NCBI GenBank assembly: GCA_022774755.1
Contig: JALFLK010000021.1
Location: 124,001-188,000, forward strand
Direction of reading: 5' to 3'
Length of the DNA stretch: 64,000 bases
Origin: a bacterium
GTDB taxonomy: Bacteria; Bacillota; Clostridia; Oscillospirales; Acutalibacteraceae
In this document: piece by piece, positions 57,233 through 64,000 of the stretch
Layout of the letters: each line of letters opens with the position of its first letter
Position numbering within the stretch: the first letter of the stretch is position 1
The notes under the pieces: model-generated
Database searches by the model: none
What the model was told of the DNA's origin: nothing
Seen by the model: the letters and a program-made list of their open reading frames with translations, nothing else
Made by a program: the position numbers and the translations under genes

Positions 57233-57243
57233 TGTGCTATAAT
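57215..57243 (+). promoter_or_regulatory. Sigma-A-type promoter of XRE gene
   Basis: TTGCAA (57215-57220), 17-bp spacer, perfect TATAAT (57238-57243), 32 bp before the ATG. Confidence 0.8.
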
Positions 57244-57275
57244 ACTTTTAGTATAATTTAGTAAGAGGTTACGCT

Positions 57276-57497
57276 ATGAACTACTATTATAAAAATTTGC
57301 GAAAATATAGAGAGATAAACGGATATACCCAAGGAGAAATCGCACATATTCTCCAGACAAGGCAGGAACAATACAGCAAATATGAACTCGGCAAGCGTGA
57401 GATTCCTGTTCACCATTTAATAACACTCGCTATGCTTTACGGCGTATCAACCGATGAACTTTTAGGGCTTAAAAAGCGAAAAACGGCTGAGCAATAA
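57276..57497 (+). CDS. XRE-family small DNA-binding protein
   Basis: 73-aa helix-turn-helix protein. LRKYREINGYTQGEIAHILQTRQEQYSKYELGKREIP (residues about 8-44, read in parts) is a complete Cro/C1-type fold with the usual YE.GKR turn, followed by LITLAMLYGVSTDELLGL. Nothing but the DNA-binding domain is present. AAGAGGTTACGCT Shine-Dalgarno. The targets are unknown; the 13-bp repeat in its own promoter is the first candidate. The last codons form one arm of the terminator at 57481-57514. Confidence 0.85.
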   Translation: MNYYYKNLRKYREINGYTQGEIAHILQTRQEQYSKYELGKREIPVHHLITLAMLYGVSTDELLGLKKRKTAEQ

Positions 57498-57514
57498 TTT
57501 TTGCTTAGCCGTTT
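57481..57514 (-). terminator. Terminator for cwlD-radA overlapping the XRE stop
   Basis: AAACGGCTGAGCAA (57481-57494) pairs at 13 of 14 positions plus a wobble with TTGCTTAGCCGTTT (57501-57514). On the minus strand the stem is followed by TTTTCGCTTTTT, so it fits termination of radA transcription; the plus strand lacks a U-tract. Confidence 0.75.
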
Positions 57515-57586
57515 GCTTGCTACATATTCTCTTGTAACATATTCTTTTTATATATTATTTATGTTTTCTCTTTTTTGATGTCTGAA

Positions 57587-58951
57587 TTATATACAAGCTT
57601 CAAACGCTTCTCTAATGTTTCTTACTCCGATTATTTCTGCATCGTTTGAAGACACGCCTTTAAGATTAAATTTCGGAAGAATTATTCGTGTAAACCCCAT
57701 CCGTTCTGCCTCGTTAATCCTCATTTGCGTCTGTGCAACGGAGCGTATCTCCCCTGCCAATCCAATCTCACCGAATGCGATGGTGCTTTCGTTTATGGGT
57801 GTATCCTTTAAACTACTGATAATCGACATAGCAACCGACAAATCGATTGCCGGCTCGTCAATTCTGAGCCCCCCTACGACATTTACATACACATCAAAGT
57901 TTGAGCAGTAATACCCTGCTCTTTTTTCAAGCACAGCGAGAATCAGGGACATCCTGTTATAATCAAAACCCGTTGACATTCTTCTGGGATTGCCGTACAT
58001 GGTCTGCGTTGCAAGTCCCTGAATTTCCGCCAGAATAGGTCTTGAGCCCTCAACGGTACAGGTAACACAGGTTCCCGAAACATTTTTCGGTCTGCCGGAT
58101 AGCAACATCATTGAAGGGTTTTCTACCTCCCTCAGTCCCCTATCCGACATCTCAAAAACTCCGATTTCATTTGTTGAACCAAATCGGTTTTTGACTGCTC
58201 TCAGTACTCTGCCTGCCATTTGTTTATCACCCTCAAAGTACAGCACGGTATCTACAATATGTTCCAGCACCTTCGGTCCTGCAATGGAGCCTTCTTTGTT
58301 CACATGTCCCACCACAAAAATCGGTATATCCATATCCTTAGCGGTTCTCATAAGCAGATTGGTACATTCTCTTATTTGCGTTATGCTTCCCGGTGAGGAA
58401 TTAAGCTCAGTAAGATTCATAGTCTGAATGGAGTCTATCATTACAATATCGGGCAGAAAATTCTTTATTGTGGAAACGACTATTTCGATGTTTGTTTCTG
58501 TAAGTATATACAAATTATCACAGTTTGCATCCAGTCTGTCTGCCCTTAGTTTTAGCTGTCGTTTTGACTCTTCTCCCGATACATATAAAATTTTCAGCGT
58601 GGAGTTAAGGTTCTTACAAATTTGCATCAGTATTGTGGATTTTCCGATTCCAGGGTCGCCGCCGAGAAGCACAAGACTTCCCTTAACAATGCCTCCGCCT
58701 AAAACCCTGTTAAGCTCCTCCATACCTGTGTCGTAGCGCTGTTCATCCTCGCAGGAAACTTCGGCAATTTTGGCAGGATTAAGAGAAACAGAAGAAACCT
58801 TTGACAACCCCGATTTAAGCGTCGGTTTAGCGGTTTCCTTTATTTCTTCATTCATTGTATTCCATTCTCCGCATCCGGGGCACTTTCCGTACCATTTTGG
58901 AGATTCATATCCACATTCACTGCATATGTAAACGCTTTTTATTTTAGCCAA
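57587..58951 (-). CDS. radA: DNA repair protein RadA
   Basis: RecA-like helicase/ATPase that promotes branch migration in recombination. N-terminal zinc finger (C10, C13, C24, C27), Walker A GGDPGIGKST near 97-106, the RadA motif KNRFGSTNEIG, and a C-terminal Lon-like domain (AFGEIGLAGEIRSV). The start is TTG 58951 (MAKIKSVYIC), because GGAGGG lies just upstream; a TTG at 58966 overlaps that site. 454 aa. Second gene of a cwlD-radA pair. Confidence 0.96.
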   Translation of the reverse strand: MAKIKSVYICSECGYESPKWYGKCPGCGEWNTMNEEIKETAKPTLKSGLSKVSSVSLNPAKIAEVSCEDEQRYDTGMEELNRVLGGGIVKGSLVLLGGDPGIGKSTILMQICKNLNSTLKILYVSGEESKRQLKLRADRLDANCDNLYILTETNIEIVVSTIKNFLPDIVMIDSIQTMNLTELNSSPGSITQIRECTNLLMRTAKDMDIPIFVVGHVNKEGSIAGPKVLEHIVDTVLYFEGDKQMAGRVLRAVKNRFGSTNEIGVFEMSDRGLREVENPSMMLLSGRPKNVSGTCVTCTVEGSRPILAEIQGLATQTMYGNPRRMSTGFDYNRMSLILAVLEKRAGYYCSNFDVYVNVVGGLRIDEPAIDLSVAMSIISSLKDTPINESTIAFGEIGLAGEIRSVAQTQMRINEAERMGFTRIILPKFNLKGVSSNDAEIIGVRNIREAFEACI

Positions 58952-58982
58952 AACACAGCCCTCCAATTTACACTTCTTTTTA

Positions 58983-59702
58983 CTAATTGTAACTGTTTTC
59001 GTTTAAGAAATCAATAGTTCCCTGAAATATGCACCAAGCCAGCTGTTTTTGATATTCCTTATCGGTTAATTTTTTTGCTTCCTCCGGATTAGAGATAAAT
59101 CCGCACTCTACAATTACCGACGGAGTTTCTGCGTTTTTTAACAGATAGATATCGCTGCCTGCCTTTTTGATTTCCCGTGAGTTATCCGGTTGAAGTAATG
59201 ATTTTACCTGATTTTTTATTTTTTTCGCTAAAACAGCGCTTTCGGAATTATTGGGCGAATAAAAAATCTGTGTACCGTAATATTTGCTGTCGGTAAATTT
59301 ATTTTGATGAATACTAATAACCACATTATTTTCCGACGAATTATAGATATTCATTCTGTTTTTCATATCAGATACCTTGCGTTGTCTTAAAGTATCCCCC
59401 TCTGATTCAACAGAACAATCTTGGTCACGAATTGTATTTACTTTATAACCGTTTGCACGCATAATATCCGCCAAGCACATTGAAATCTGTAAATTTATAT
59501 CTTTTTCGGTTATGCCGTTTGCCACTGCTCCTCCGTCCTCGCCGCCGTGTCCCGGGTCAATTACAAAAGTAACATTACTGTCCGGTTTTGCTGAGCAATC
59601 AGCGGTTTTGTAAAGATTTGAATACACTCTGAACATAAGCAGGACAAATATAATAAACAGCGAAAAACTGATTGTGTAAAATATAACTGCCGCCTTTTTC
59701 AC
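58983..59702 (-). CDS. cwlD: N-acetylmuramoyl-L-alanine amidase CwlD-like
   Basis: Zinc amidase of the Amidase_3 family. The CwlD type helps make muramic-delta-lactam in the spore cortex. One transmembrane helix or uncleaved signal (about 4-25), then VIDPGHGGEDGGAVANG (ligands H52, E55), VVISIHQNKF and VIVECGFISNPEEA with the catalytic Glu. 239 aa from GTG 59702, preceded by GGAGGTG; an ATG at 59726 precedes that site. CwlD rather than another amidase is by size, lack of wall-binding repeats and spore-forming context. Confidence 0.85.
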   Translation of the reverse strand: MKKAAVIFYTISFSLFIIFVLLMFRVYSNLYKTADCSAKPDSNVTFVIDPGHGGEDGGAVANGITEKDINLQISMCLADIMRANGYKVNTIRDQDCSVESEGDTLRQRKVSDMKNRMNIYNSSENNVVISIHQNKFTDSKYYGTQIFYSPNNSESAVLAKKIKNQVKSLLQPDNSREIKKAGSDIYLLKNAETPSVIVECGFISNPEEAKKLTDKEYQKQLAWCIFQGTIDFLNENSYN

Positions 59703-59721
59703 AGAAACACCTCCACAGTAA

Positions 59722-59810
59722 TTCATATGAAATTTTGCAGATTTAATGACTTGATTACCTGTGTTTAAAGTAGTTTTAGCAATATTCCGCCATATGAATA
59801 GTATATGAAT
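59722..59810 (+). promoter_or_regulatory. Repeated CATATGAA motifs before feoA
   Basis: The palindrome TTCATATGAA (59722-59731), CATATGAAT (59791-59799) and TATATGAAT (59802-59810) lie in the 132-bp divergent cwlD/feoA gap. They may be an operator for a metal regulator or cover -10 elements. No classical Fur box was recognised. Confidence 0.35.
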
Positions 59811-59834
59811 GACAACAAGTAAAGGTATGATTGG

Positions 59835-60074
59835 ATGACTAAAAATACTGTTCCCTTAAGCACCGTCAAAAAAGGAAACAGGTGCTTAATTAAAAAGCTT
59901 TTTTCTAACGGCAAAAAGAGAAACCGTCTATTGGATTTAGGAATTGTAAAAGGCGGTGAAATAGAAGTTTTATACAGCAGTCCTTTTGGTTCGCCTGTCG
60001 CATATTATGTTCAAGGCGCCGTGATTGCACTCAGAAGAGAAGACACAGATGAAATATTTGTAGAAATACTTTGA
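59835..60074 (+). CDS. feoA: Ferrous iron transport protein A
   Basis: 79-aa SH3-like protein that supports FeoB. CLIKKLFSNGKKRNRLLDLGIVKGGEIEVLYSSPFGSPVAYYVQG (positions about 19-63, in parts) has the typical FeoA order: RLxDLGI, G, and SPFGxPxxxxV(Q)G. ATG with AAAGG 9 bp upstream. feoB follows 15 bp later. Confidence 0.93.
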   Translation: MTKNTVPLSTVKKGNRCLIKKLFSNGKKRNRLLDLGIVKGGEIEVLYSSPFGSPVAYYVQGAVIALRREDTDEIFVEIL

Positions 60075-60089
60075 CATTCGGAGGCGACT

Positions 60090-62030
60090 ATGGGTCTCAC
60101 ACGATATAGGTTCAGCCGTAAAATAAGTGAAAAAGAGGAATTGTGGAAGTCGGATTTTACCGTTGCTTTAGCCGGTAATCCAAATGTGGGGAAAAGCACG
60201 GTGTTTAACGGTCTGACGGGATTAAATCAACATACAGGCAACTGGCCCGGTAAAACCGTATCTAATGCTGTCGGCCATTACAAGCACAACGGCAAGGTAT
60301 ATAAGCTTGTAGATTTACCCGGAACATACTCGATGCTTGCAAGCTCAACCGAAGAAGAAATCGCAAGGGATTATATTAACAGCAAACAGGCAGAGTGTGT
60401 TATTATCGTTGCTGACGCTACTTGTCTTAAAAGAAATCTTAATTTAGTTATACAGATTTTATCTATTACACAAAACGCTGTGCTGTGTGTAAATCTTTTG
60501 GACGAAGCAAAGAAAAAAGGAATATCCATTGATTTAGACGAGCTGTCCCTTAATTTAGGAATACCCGTAGTGGGAACTTCAGCCAGAGATAAAAAGGGCC
60601 TTGATAAGCTTACGGACACCGTCCAAAATGTTTGTACGCATAAGGTTAAATGTATGTATGTTCATTCATTGCTTGACGGTATTTGCCTTGATTGCGAATT
60701 AAGCCGAGAACAAAGGGACATAACATTAGAAACTATTAACAAAAAAAGTGAAGAAATATACAATGCGTGCGTAACAAACACAAAAGAAAATTATAACATC
60801 AGGGACAGAAAAATTGACAAAATCTTAACTTCAAAAGCGACAGGAATCCCAATAATGCTATTACTGCTGGGGGTTATTTTTTGGATAACAGTAACAGGGG
60901 CAAATTATCCCAGTATGTGGCTTGCATCTCTTTTTGATATTATAAAAGGCTGGCTCATATGGTTTTTGTCTTTTATAAATGCACCGGATTTTATTTCTGC
61001 CTTTATCGTGGACGGAATATACACAACATTGGCTTGGGTTGTATCGGTTATGTTGCCACCTATGGCAATTTTCTTTCCTCTCTTTTCACTGCTTGAAGAT
61101 TCGGGATATTTGCCCAGGATAGCCTTTAATATGGATAACTGTTTCAAAAAATGCTGTGCTCACGGTAAACAATCATTGACTATGGCTATGGGATTTGGCT
61201 GTAACGCCTGCGGAGTTATGGGGTGCAGAATTATAGATTCTCCCAGAGAACGGCTGATTGCAATTTTGACGAATAACTTTGTACCTTGCAACGGACGGCT
61301 TCCGACCTTAATTGCAATTATTACAATGTTTTTTACATCGGTTTTTGTGGGTGCGGTTCAGGGTATAATGTCTGTGCTTATTCTTTTGGCGGTTATACTT
61401 ACAGGTATTCTTATGACATTTGCCGTATCAAAAATTCTATCTAAGACGCTGTTAAAGGGTATCCCGTCATCTTTTATTCTTGAGCTTCCCCCCTACCGCC
61501 GACCTCAGATTATAAAAACAATTGTTCGCTCTGTATTTGACCGCACGCTGTTTGTGCTTGGCAGAGCTGTAGTTGTTGCAATTCCTGCCGGAGCTTTAAT
61601 CTGGCTTTTGGGAAACACCTATGTTGACGGAGCATCTCTGCTTAGCTGCTGTACTGAGTTTTTTGACCCCTTCGGAAAAGCATTAGGGCTGGACGGGGTA
61701 ATTATTACGGCGTTTATCCTGGGATTTCCGGCAAATGAAATTGTTATACCGATAATACTTATGTGTTATATGTCCGCAGGAACGCTGACTGATTATTCGG
61801 GACTTACAGAGCTTTACAGCCTGCTGACAGCAAACGGCTGGACGGTCACTACTGCAATTTGTATGATGGTTATGTGCCTGTTTCATTTTCCTTGTTCAAC
61901 AACCTGCATCACAATAAATAAAGAAACTAAAAGCGCTAAATGGACAGCATTAGCGGCAATCATTCCAACTGTAATCGGCGTCACTCTTTGTTTCTTAATA
62001 AATCTGTGTTCAAATTTAATAACGATATAA
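60090..62030 (+). CDS. feoB: Ferrous iron transporter FeoB
   Basis: Membrane Fe(II) transporter with a cytosolic GTPase domain. G1 GNPNVGKST (29-37), G3 DLPGTYSML and G4 NLLDEAKKKG are intact. The C-terminal part has about nine transmembrane helices with Gate motifs. The first gate reads MGFGCNACGVMGC, with an extra Cys pair where many FeoB proteins have GCNVPA. 646 aa, lacking a long C-terminal extension. CGGAGGCG Shine-Dalgarno. The feoAB pair stands alone. Confidence 0.94.
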   Translation: MGLTRYRFSRKISEKEELWKSDFTVALAGNPNVGKSTVFNGLTGLNQHTGNWPGKTVSNAVGHYKHNGKVYKLVDLPGTYSMLASSTEEEIARDYINSKQAECVIIVADATCLKRNLNLVIQILSITQNAVLCVNLLDEAKKKGISIDLDELSLNLGIPVVGTSARDKKGLDKLTDTVQNVCTHKVKCMYVHSLLDGICLDCELSREQRDITLETINKKSEEIYNACVTNTKENYNIRDRKIDKILTSKATGIPIMLLLLGVIFWITVTGANYPSMWLASLFDIIKGWLIWFLSFINAPDFISAFIVDGIYTTLAWVVSVMLPPMAIFFPLFSLLEDSGYLPRIAFNMDNCFKKCCAHGKQSLTMAMGFGCNACGVMGCRIIDSPRERLIAILTNNFVPCNGRLPTLIAIITMFFTSVFVGAVQGIMSVLILLAVILTGILMTFAVSKILSKTLLKGIPSSFILELPPYRRPQIIKTIVRSVFDRTLFVLGRAVVVAIPAGALIWLLGNTYVDGASLLSCCTEFFDPFGKALGLDGVIITAFILGFPANEIVIPIILMCYMSAGTLTDYSGLTELYSLLTANGWTVTTAICMMVMCLFHFPCSTTCITINKETKSAKWTALAAIIPTVIGVTLCFLINLCSNLITI

Positions 62031-62054
62031 GCAGTTTCCGATAGAGCAGAATAT

Positions 62055-62150
62055 TCGAGTACCTCGACAGGAAATTCGTACAGACAGATTTGGCAGAAAA
62101 CAGCCATTTATGCCCGAGTATAACCGAGCAATTTCATATAACGCAAAAAA
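62055..62150 (-). repeat. Dispersed intergenic repeat, copy 2
   Basis: Reverse-complement partner of 53901-53996 (81 of 96 identical, no gaps). It lies between the feoB stop and the terminator of the minus-strand sigK operon. Read on the minus strand it begins in that terminator's T-tract, the same arrangement as copy 1. The GTCGAGGTACTCGA palindrome is kept, but the T-tract that follows it in copy 1 is missing. Confidence 0.88.
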
Positions 62151-62177
62151 GCGGTCGAGGTAAACTTCGGCCGCTTT
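62148..62177 (-). terminator. Terminator of sigK-ttcA-yaiI operon, head of repeat copy 2
   Basis: AAAGCGG/CCGCTTT plus CGA/TCG stem (62148-62158 with 62167-62177, one wobble). On the minus strand it ends in TTTTTT; it may also stop feoB transcripts from the other side less well. Confidence 0.85.
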
Positions 62178-62179
62178 GC

Positions 62180-62641
62180 TTAAGTGTTATCAAAATTCAG
62201 TTGTGATTTTATAAGCTCAGTAAATGCTTTCTCAAAATTTTCATCGTCCTGTCTGCAACGCTTTTTAGGCCCTTTTATGTGGGATTTAGCTTTGGTCATC
62301 CGCATCTTTTTTGATAAATATCTTGAAAACATAAGAGAGTCAATATTTGATTCGGTAAAAATCATACCGTTTTGATTTATCGCCTTTGTACCTTTGCCCA
62401 GTGCAAGTGAGGCGACTCCGTAATCCTGAGTTACCACAATATCGTTCTTACGGCACTTGTTTATCAGCGCTATATCAACGGCGTCTGCTCCTGCCCCTGT
62501 TGTAAATACCCTTGCATAATCGCTCGTTAATATATGATTGGTATCGCAGAAGAGATTTACAGGCACATTAAACTGCGACGCTGTCCTTTCAATGATTTTT
62601 ACAACAGGACAAGCGTCGGCGTCAACAAATATTTCAATCAT
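62180..62641 (-). CDS. YaiI/YqxD family (DUF188) protein
   Basis: 153-aa protein of the UPF0178 family with a PIN-like fold: EIFVDADACPVVK at the N-terminus, DAVDIALINKCRKNDIVVTQDYGVASLAL in the middle, RGxxx-type basic C-terminal part with KSHIKGPKKR. Acidic residues in VDADACP could bind metal; the activity is unknown. ATG 62641 overlaps the preceding stop by one base (TGATG), with GGAG 7 nt upstream. Confidence 0.9.
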   Translation of the reverse strand: MIEIFVDADACPVVKIIERTASQFNVPVNLFCDTNHILTSDYARVFTTGAGADAVDIALINKCRKNDIVVTQDYGVASLALGKGTKAINQNGMIFTESNIDSLMFSRYLSKKMRMTKAKSHIKGPKKRCRQDDENFEKAFTELIKSQLNFDNT

Positions 62642-63489
62642 CAAACTTCTCCAATATCAAATTTCTCCAAGAAGCTGTGTTCAACTTCATTAAGTTTATA
62701 GCTCGGCATTGTATCAACATTAACCTTATGAATACTGTTAAAAATGCTTTTTTCCACATTGGGATTGTCTTTTTTCAGGGATTTTATAAGCGATTTTACC
62801 TCTGCCCTTTTAGAGGAAGCGTGGCTGTCATCGGAAGCCAAACTCTCCGTGAATTTACAGGCGCACTGCAAAAACTTCAAATTATTATAATTCTTCCATG
62901 CAATAATTGCGTCCTCGTGGACGCAGTACATAGGTCTGATAAGCTCCATACCCTCATAGTTTTGACTTTTAAGCCTGGGAAGCATTCCCTGGAGCTGACC
63001 CGAATACAGCATAGCCATAAGGGTTGTTTCGATTACATCATTAAAATGATGCCCCAAAGCAATTTTGTTACAGCCTAAATCCTTTGCAGATTTATAAAGG
63101 TGACCTCTTCTCATTCTTGCGCAAAGATAACAGGAATTTTTTTCGGTTTTATACGCAACTTCAAAAACATCTGTTTCAAAAAATCTGATTGGAATATTAA
63201 GCAGTTTTGCATTATATTCAATCATCCTGCGGTTTTGTGGGCTGTAACCCGGGTCCATAGACAGAAATTCAAGGTCAAATGGAAAATCTGAATAACGCTG
63301 TAAAACCCGCATAAGCACCGATAGGAGCATAGAATCCTTGCCGCCGGAAATACACACGGCAATTTTATCGCCGGGCTGAATTAACTGATATGTTTTTATG
63401 CCCTCGATAAATGGATTCCATATTCTTTTTCTGTAAGTTTTAAAAATACTGCGTTCTGCTTTTTGACATACTGTAAGTTCTTTGCCCAT
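62641..63489 (-). CDS. TtcA-like PP-loop tRNA thiolation protein
   Basis: ATP pyrophosphatase of the TtcA/TtuA group, expected to thiolate a tRNA base through an Fe-S cluster. PP-loop SGGKDS (48-53), cluster cysteines C120 and C123 in CYLCARMRRG, and a third Cys at 209 or 211 in LQCACKF; LGHHFNDVIETTL is another family block. 282 aa. The exact target (s2C32 or other) cannot be given. It lies 14 bp after the sigma factor gene. Confidence 0.87.
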   Translation of the reverse strand: MGKELTVCQKAERSIFKTYRKRIWNPFIEGIKTYQLIQPGDKIAVCISGGKDSMLLSVLMRVLQRYSDFPFDLEFLSMDPGYSPQNRRMIEYNAKLLNIPIRFFETDVFEVAYKTEKNSCYLCARMRRGHLYKSAKDLGCNKIALGHHFNDVIETTLMAMLYSGQLQGMLPRLKSQNYEGMELIRPMYCVHEDAIIAWKNYNNLKFLQCACKFTESLASDDSHASSKRAEVKSLIKSLKKDNPNVEKSIFNSIHKVNVDTMPSYKLNEVEHSFLEKFDIGEV

Positions 63490-63503
63490 AAAAATCCTCT
63501 GTA

Positions 63504-64000
63504 TTATGTTGATTTTTCAAACCGTTTTTTTAATATCTGCAAGGCTCTTTTTTCTATTCGAGAAACATAAGAACGGCTGATATTCAGTTTTGACGCCACC
63601 TCACGCTGAGTAAGGGGCTTTCTTCCATTTAAGCCGTATCGCATAATTATAATTTTCTTTTCTCTTTCCGAAAGCTCTTCGTCTATAAATTTTTTCAGTT
63701 TTCGGCAATTCAGCTTTGTGTCCAGTTCATCTGCAATATTGTCATCAATCGACATAATGTCAAGCAGAGTTAATGGATTACCGTCTTTGTCTATGTCGAT
63801 TGCTTCGTTAATTGAAATATCCTGAGCGGACTTTTTGAGATTGCGGAAATGCATTAAAATTTCGTTTTCAATGCACCGTGAAGCATAGCTTGAAAGACGA
63901 ATATTCTTAGAAATATCATAGGTGTTAATTGCTTTAATAAGCCCGATTGTACCGATAGACACTAAATCGTCCTGTTCGTTTTGCCCGGAATAATATTTTT
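63504..64000 (-). CDS. sigK: Sporulation sigma factor, SigK-like (5' end outside window)
   Basis: C-terminal 165 or so residues of a sigma-70 family factor; the frame runs open to the window edge (KYYSGQNEQDDLVSIGTIGLIKA), so the start is missing. Region 2 SIGTIGLIKA and YASRCIENEILMHFRN, the SigK-like DIDKDGNPLTLLDIM, and region 4 REKKIIIMRYGLNGRKPLTQREVASKLNISRSYVSRIEK (in parts) are present. The block after region 2 matches sigma-K better than sigma-E. In some Clostridia sigK is split by a prophage-like element; no break is seen in this part. Confidence 0.88.
   Translation of the reverse strand, partial: KYYSGQNEQDDLVSIGTIGLIKAINTYDISKNIRLSSYASRCIENEILMHFRNLKKSAQDISINEAIDIDKDGNPLTLLDIMSIDDNIADELDTKLNCRKLKKFIDEELSEREKKIIIMRYGLNGRKPLTQREVASKLNISRSYVSRIEKRALQILKKRFEKST

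Larger units (their letters stand above)
56527..57275. other. AT-rich gene-free region
   Basis: About 740 bp between the recombinase and the XRE gene, clearly more AT-rich than the surroundings. No convincing gene is seen in it; one 64-codon minus-strand frame (56608-56802) has no family resemblance. It holds a tandem ACGGTAAT pair (56719-56734), two similar stretches ending TTTTGTATAATTC (56654-56673 and 57148-57169), and two copies of ACTATTAACATTA (57139-57151 and 57220-57232). It must contain the recombinase promoter. Confidence 0.7.

Noticed and set aside
57000-57275. Possible dif site near the Xer recombinase
   Set aside because: I compared AT-rich stretches with the B. subtilis dif pattern and found no 28-bp match with two good half-sites.
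1-64000. CRISPR arrays, tRNA or rRNA genes, insertion sequences and prophage genes
   Set aside because: No regularly spaced repeats, no tRNA-like CCA or T-loop structures and no transposase, capsid or terminase genes were found by reading the gaps and gene products.
63504-64000. skin-type interruption of sigK
   Set aside because: The visible C-terminal two thirds is one unbroken frame; the missing 5' part is only cut by the window edge.

Overview
The window looks like chromosome of a spore-forming, low-GC Firmicute of class Clostridia, probably in or near the Ruminococcaceae/Oscillospiraceae. This rests on gene content and order (infC-rpmI-rplT, dprA-topA-trmFO, plsX-rnc-smc-ftsY, nadD-yqeK-rsfS, miaB-ylbF-mutSL-miaA, sepF-ylmH-divIVA-ileS-lspA, tig-clpPX-lon-engB), on the sporulation genes (yunB, cwlD, a sigK-type sigma factor), on sigma-A-like promoters (TTGxxx, 16-17 bp, TATAAT-like), on many TTG starts and on Gram-positive ribosomal-protein leaders. 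The genus is inference.

Layout. 0-1.2 kb: a CDP-glycerol glycerophosphotransferase-like wall-polymer gene. 1.2-2.6 kb: an L20-type leader with terminator and the infC-rpmI-rplT operon; infC starts at ATC. 2.6-20.2 kb: one long head-to-tail series (TrmH-type methylase, dprA, topA, trmFO, plsX, rnc, radical SAM, smc, ftsY, rdgB, yhbY, nadD, yqeK, rsfS, leuS). 20.2-23.9 kb: rpsU (58 codons), aroQ, an M24 peptidase, efp, a Cys/Asp-rich CD1247-type protein, yunB. 24-38.8 kb: miaB, ylbF-like, mutS, mutL, miaA, an orphan HlyD-like adaptor, yggS, sepF, ylmH, divIVA, ileS, lspA, rluD. 39.8-46.1 kb: rplS with its leader, lepB, rbgA, rnhB, yraN, an M19 dipeptidase, thrC, a phosphoesterase. 46.1-55.5 kb: tig, clpP, clpX, lon, engB, lysA, citrate synthase. 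After 55.5 kb most genes are on the minus strand: a Xer-type recombinase, cwlD-radA, and sigK-ttcA-like-yaiI. Plus-strand feoAB and a small XRE regulator lie among them.

Most of the window is housekeeping: translation, tRNA modification, DNA repair and topology, cell division, protein quality control and lysine/threonine synthesis. Overlapping stop/start pairs (ATGA, TAATG) show strong translational coupling.

I did not find a convincing new defence or mobile system. The most unusual signals are: (1) two diverged copies (81 of 96 positions identical, no gaps) of an intergenic repeat in opposite orientation at 53.9 and 62.1 kb, each fused to a transcription terminator; (2) a radical SAM gene whose Fe-S cysteine motif lies upstream of any ATG/GTG/TTG, so that it probably starts at ATT inside the rnc stop region; (3) an orphan HlyD-like adaptor in the division cluster; (4) an AT-rich 740-bp gene desert between a Xer recombinase and an XRE regulator, with a 13-bp direct repeat placed inside the regulator's promoter; (5) RNA hairpins that sequester ribosome-binding sites before rpsU and yunB.
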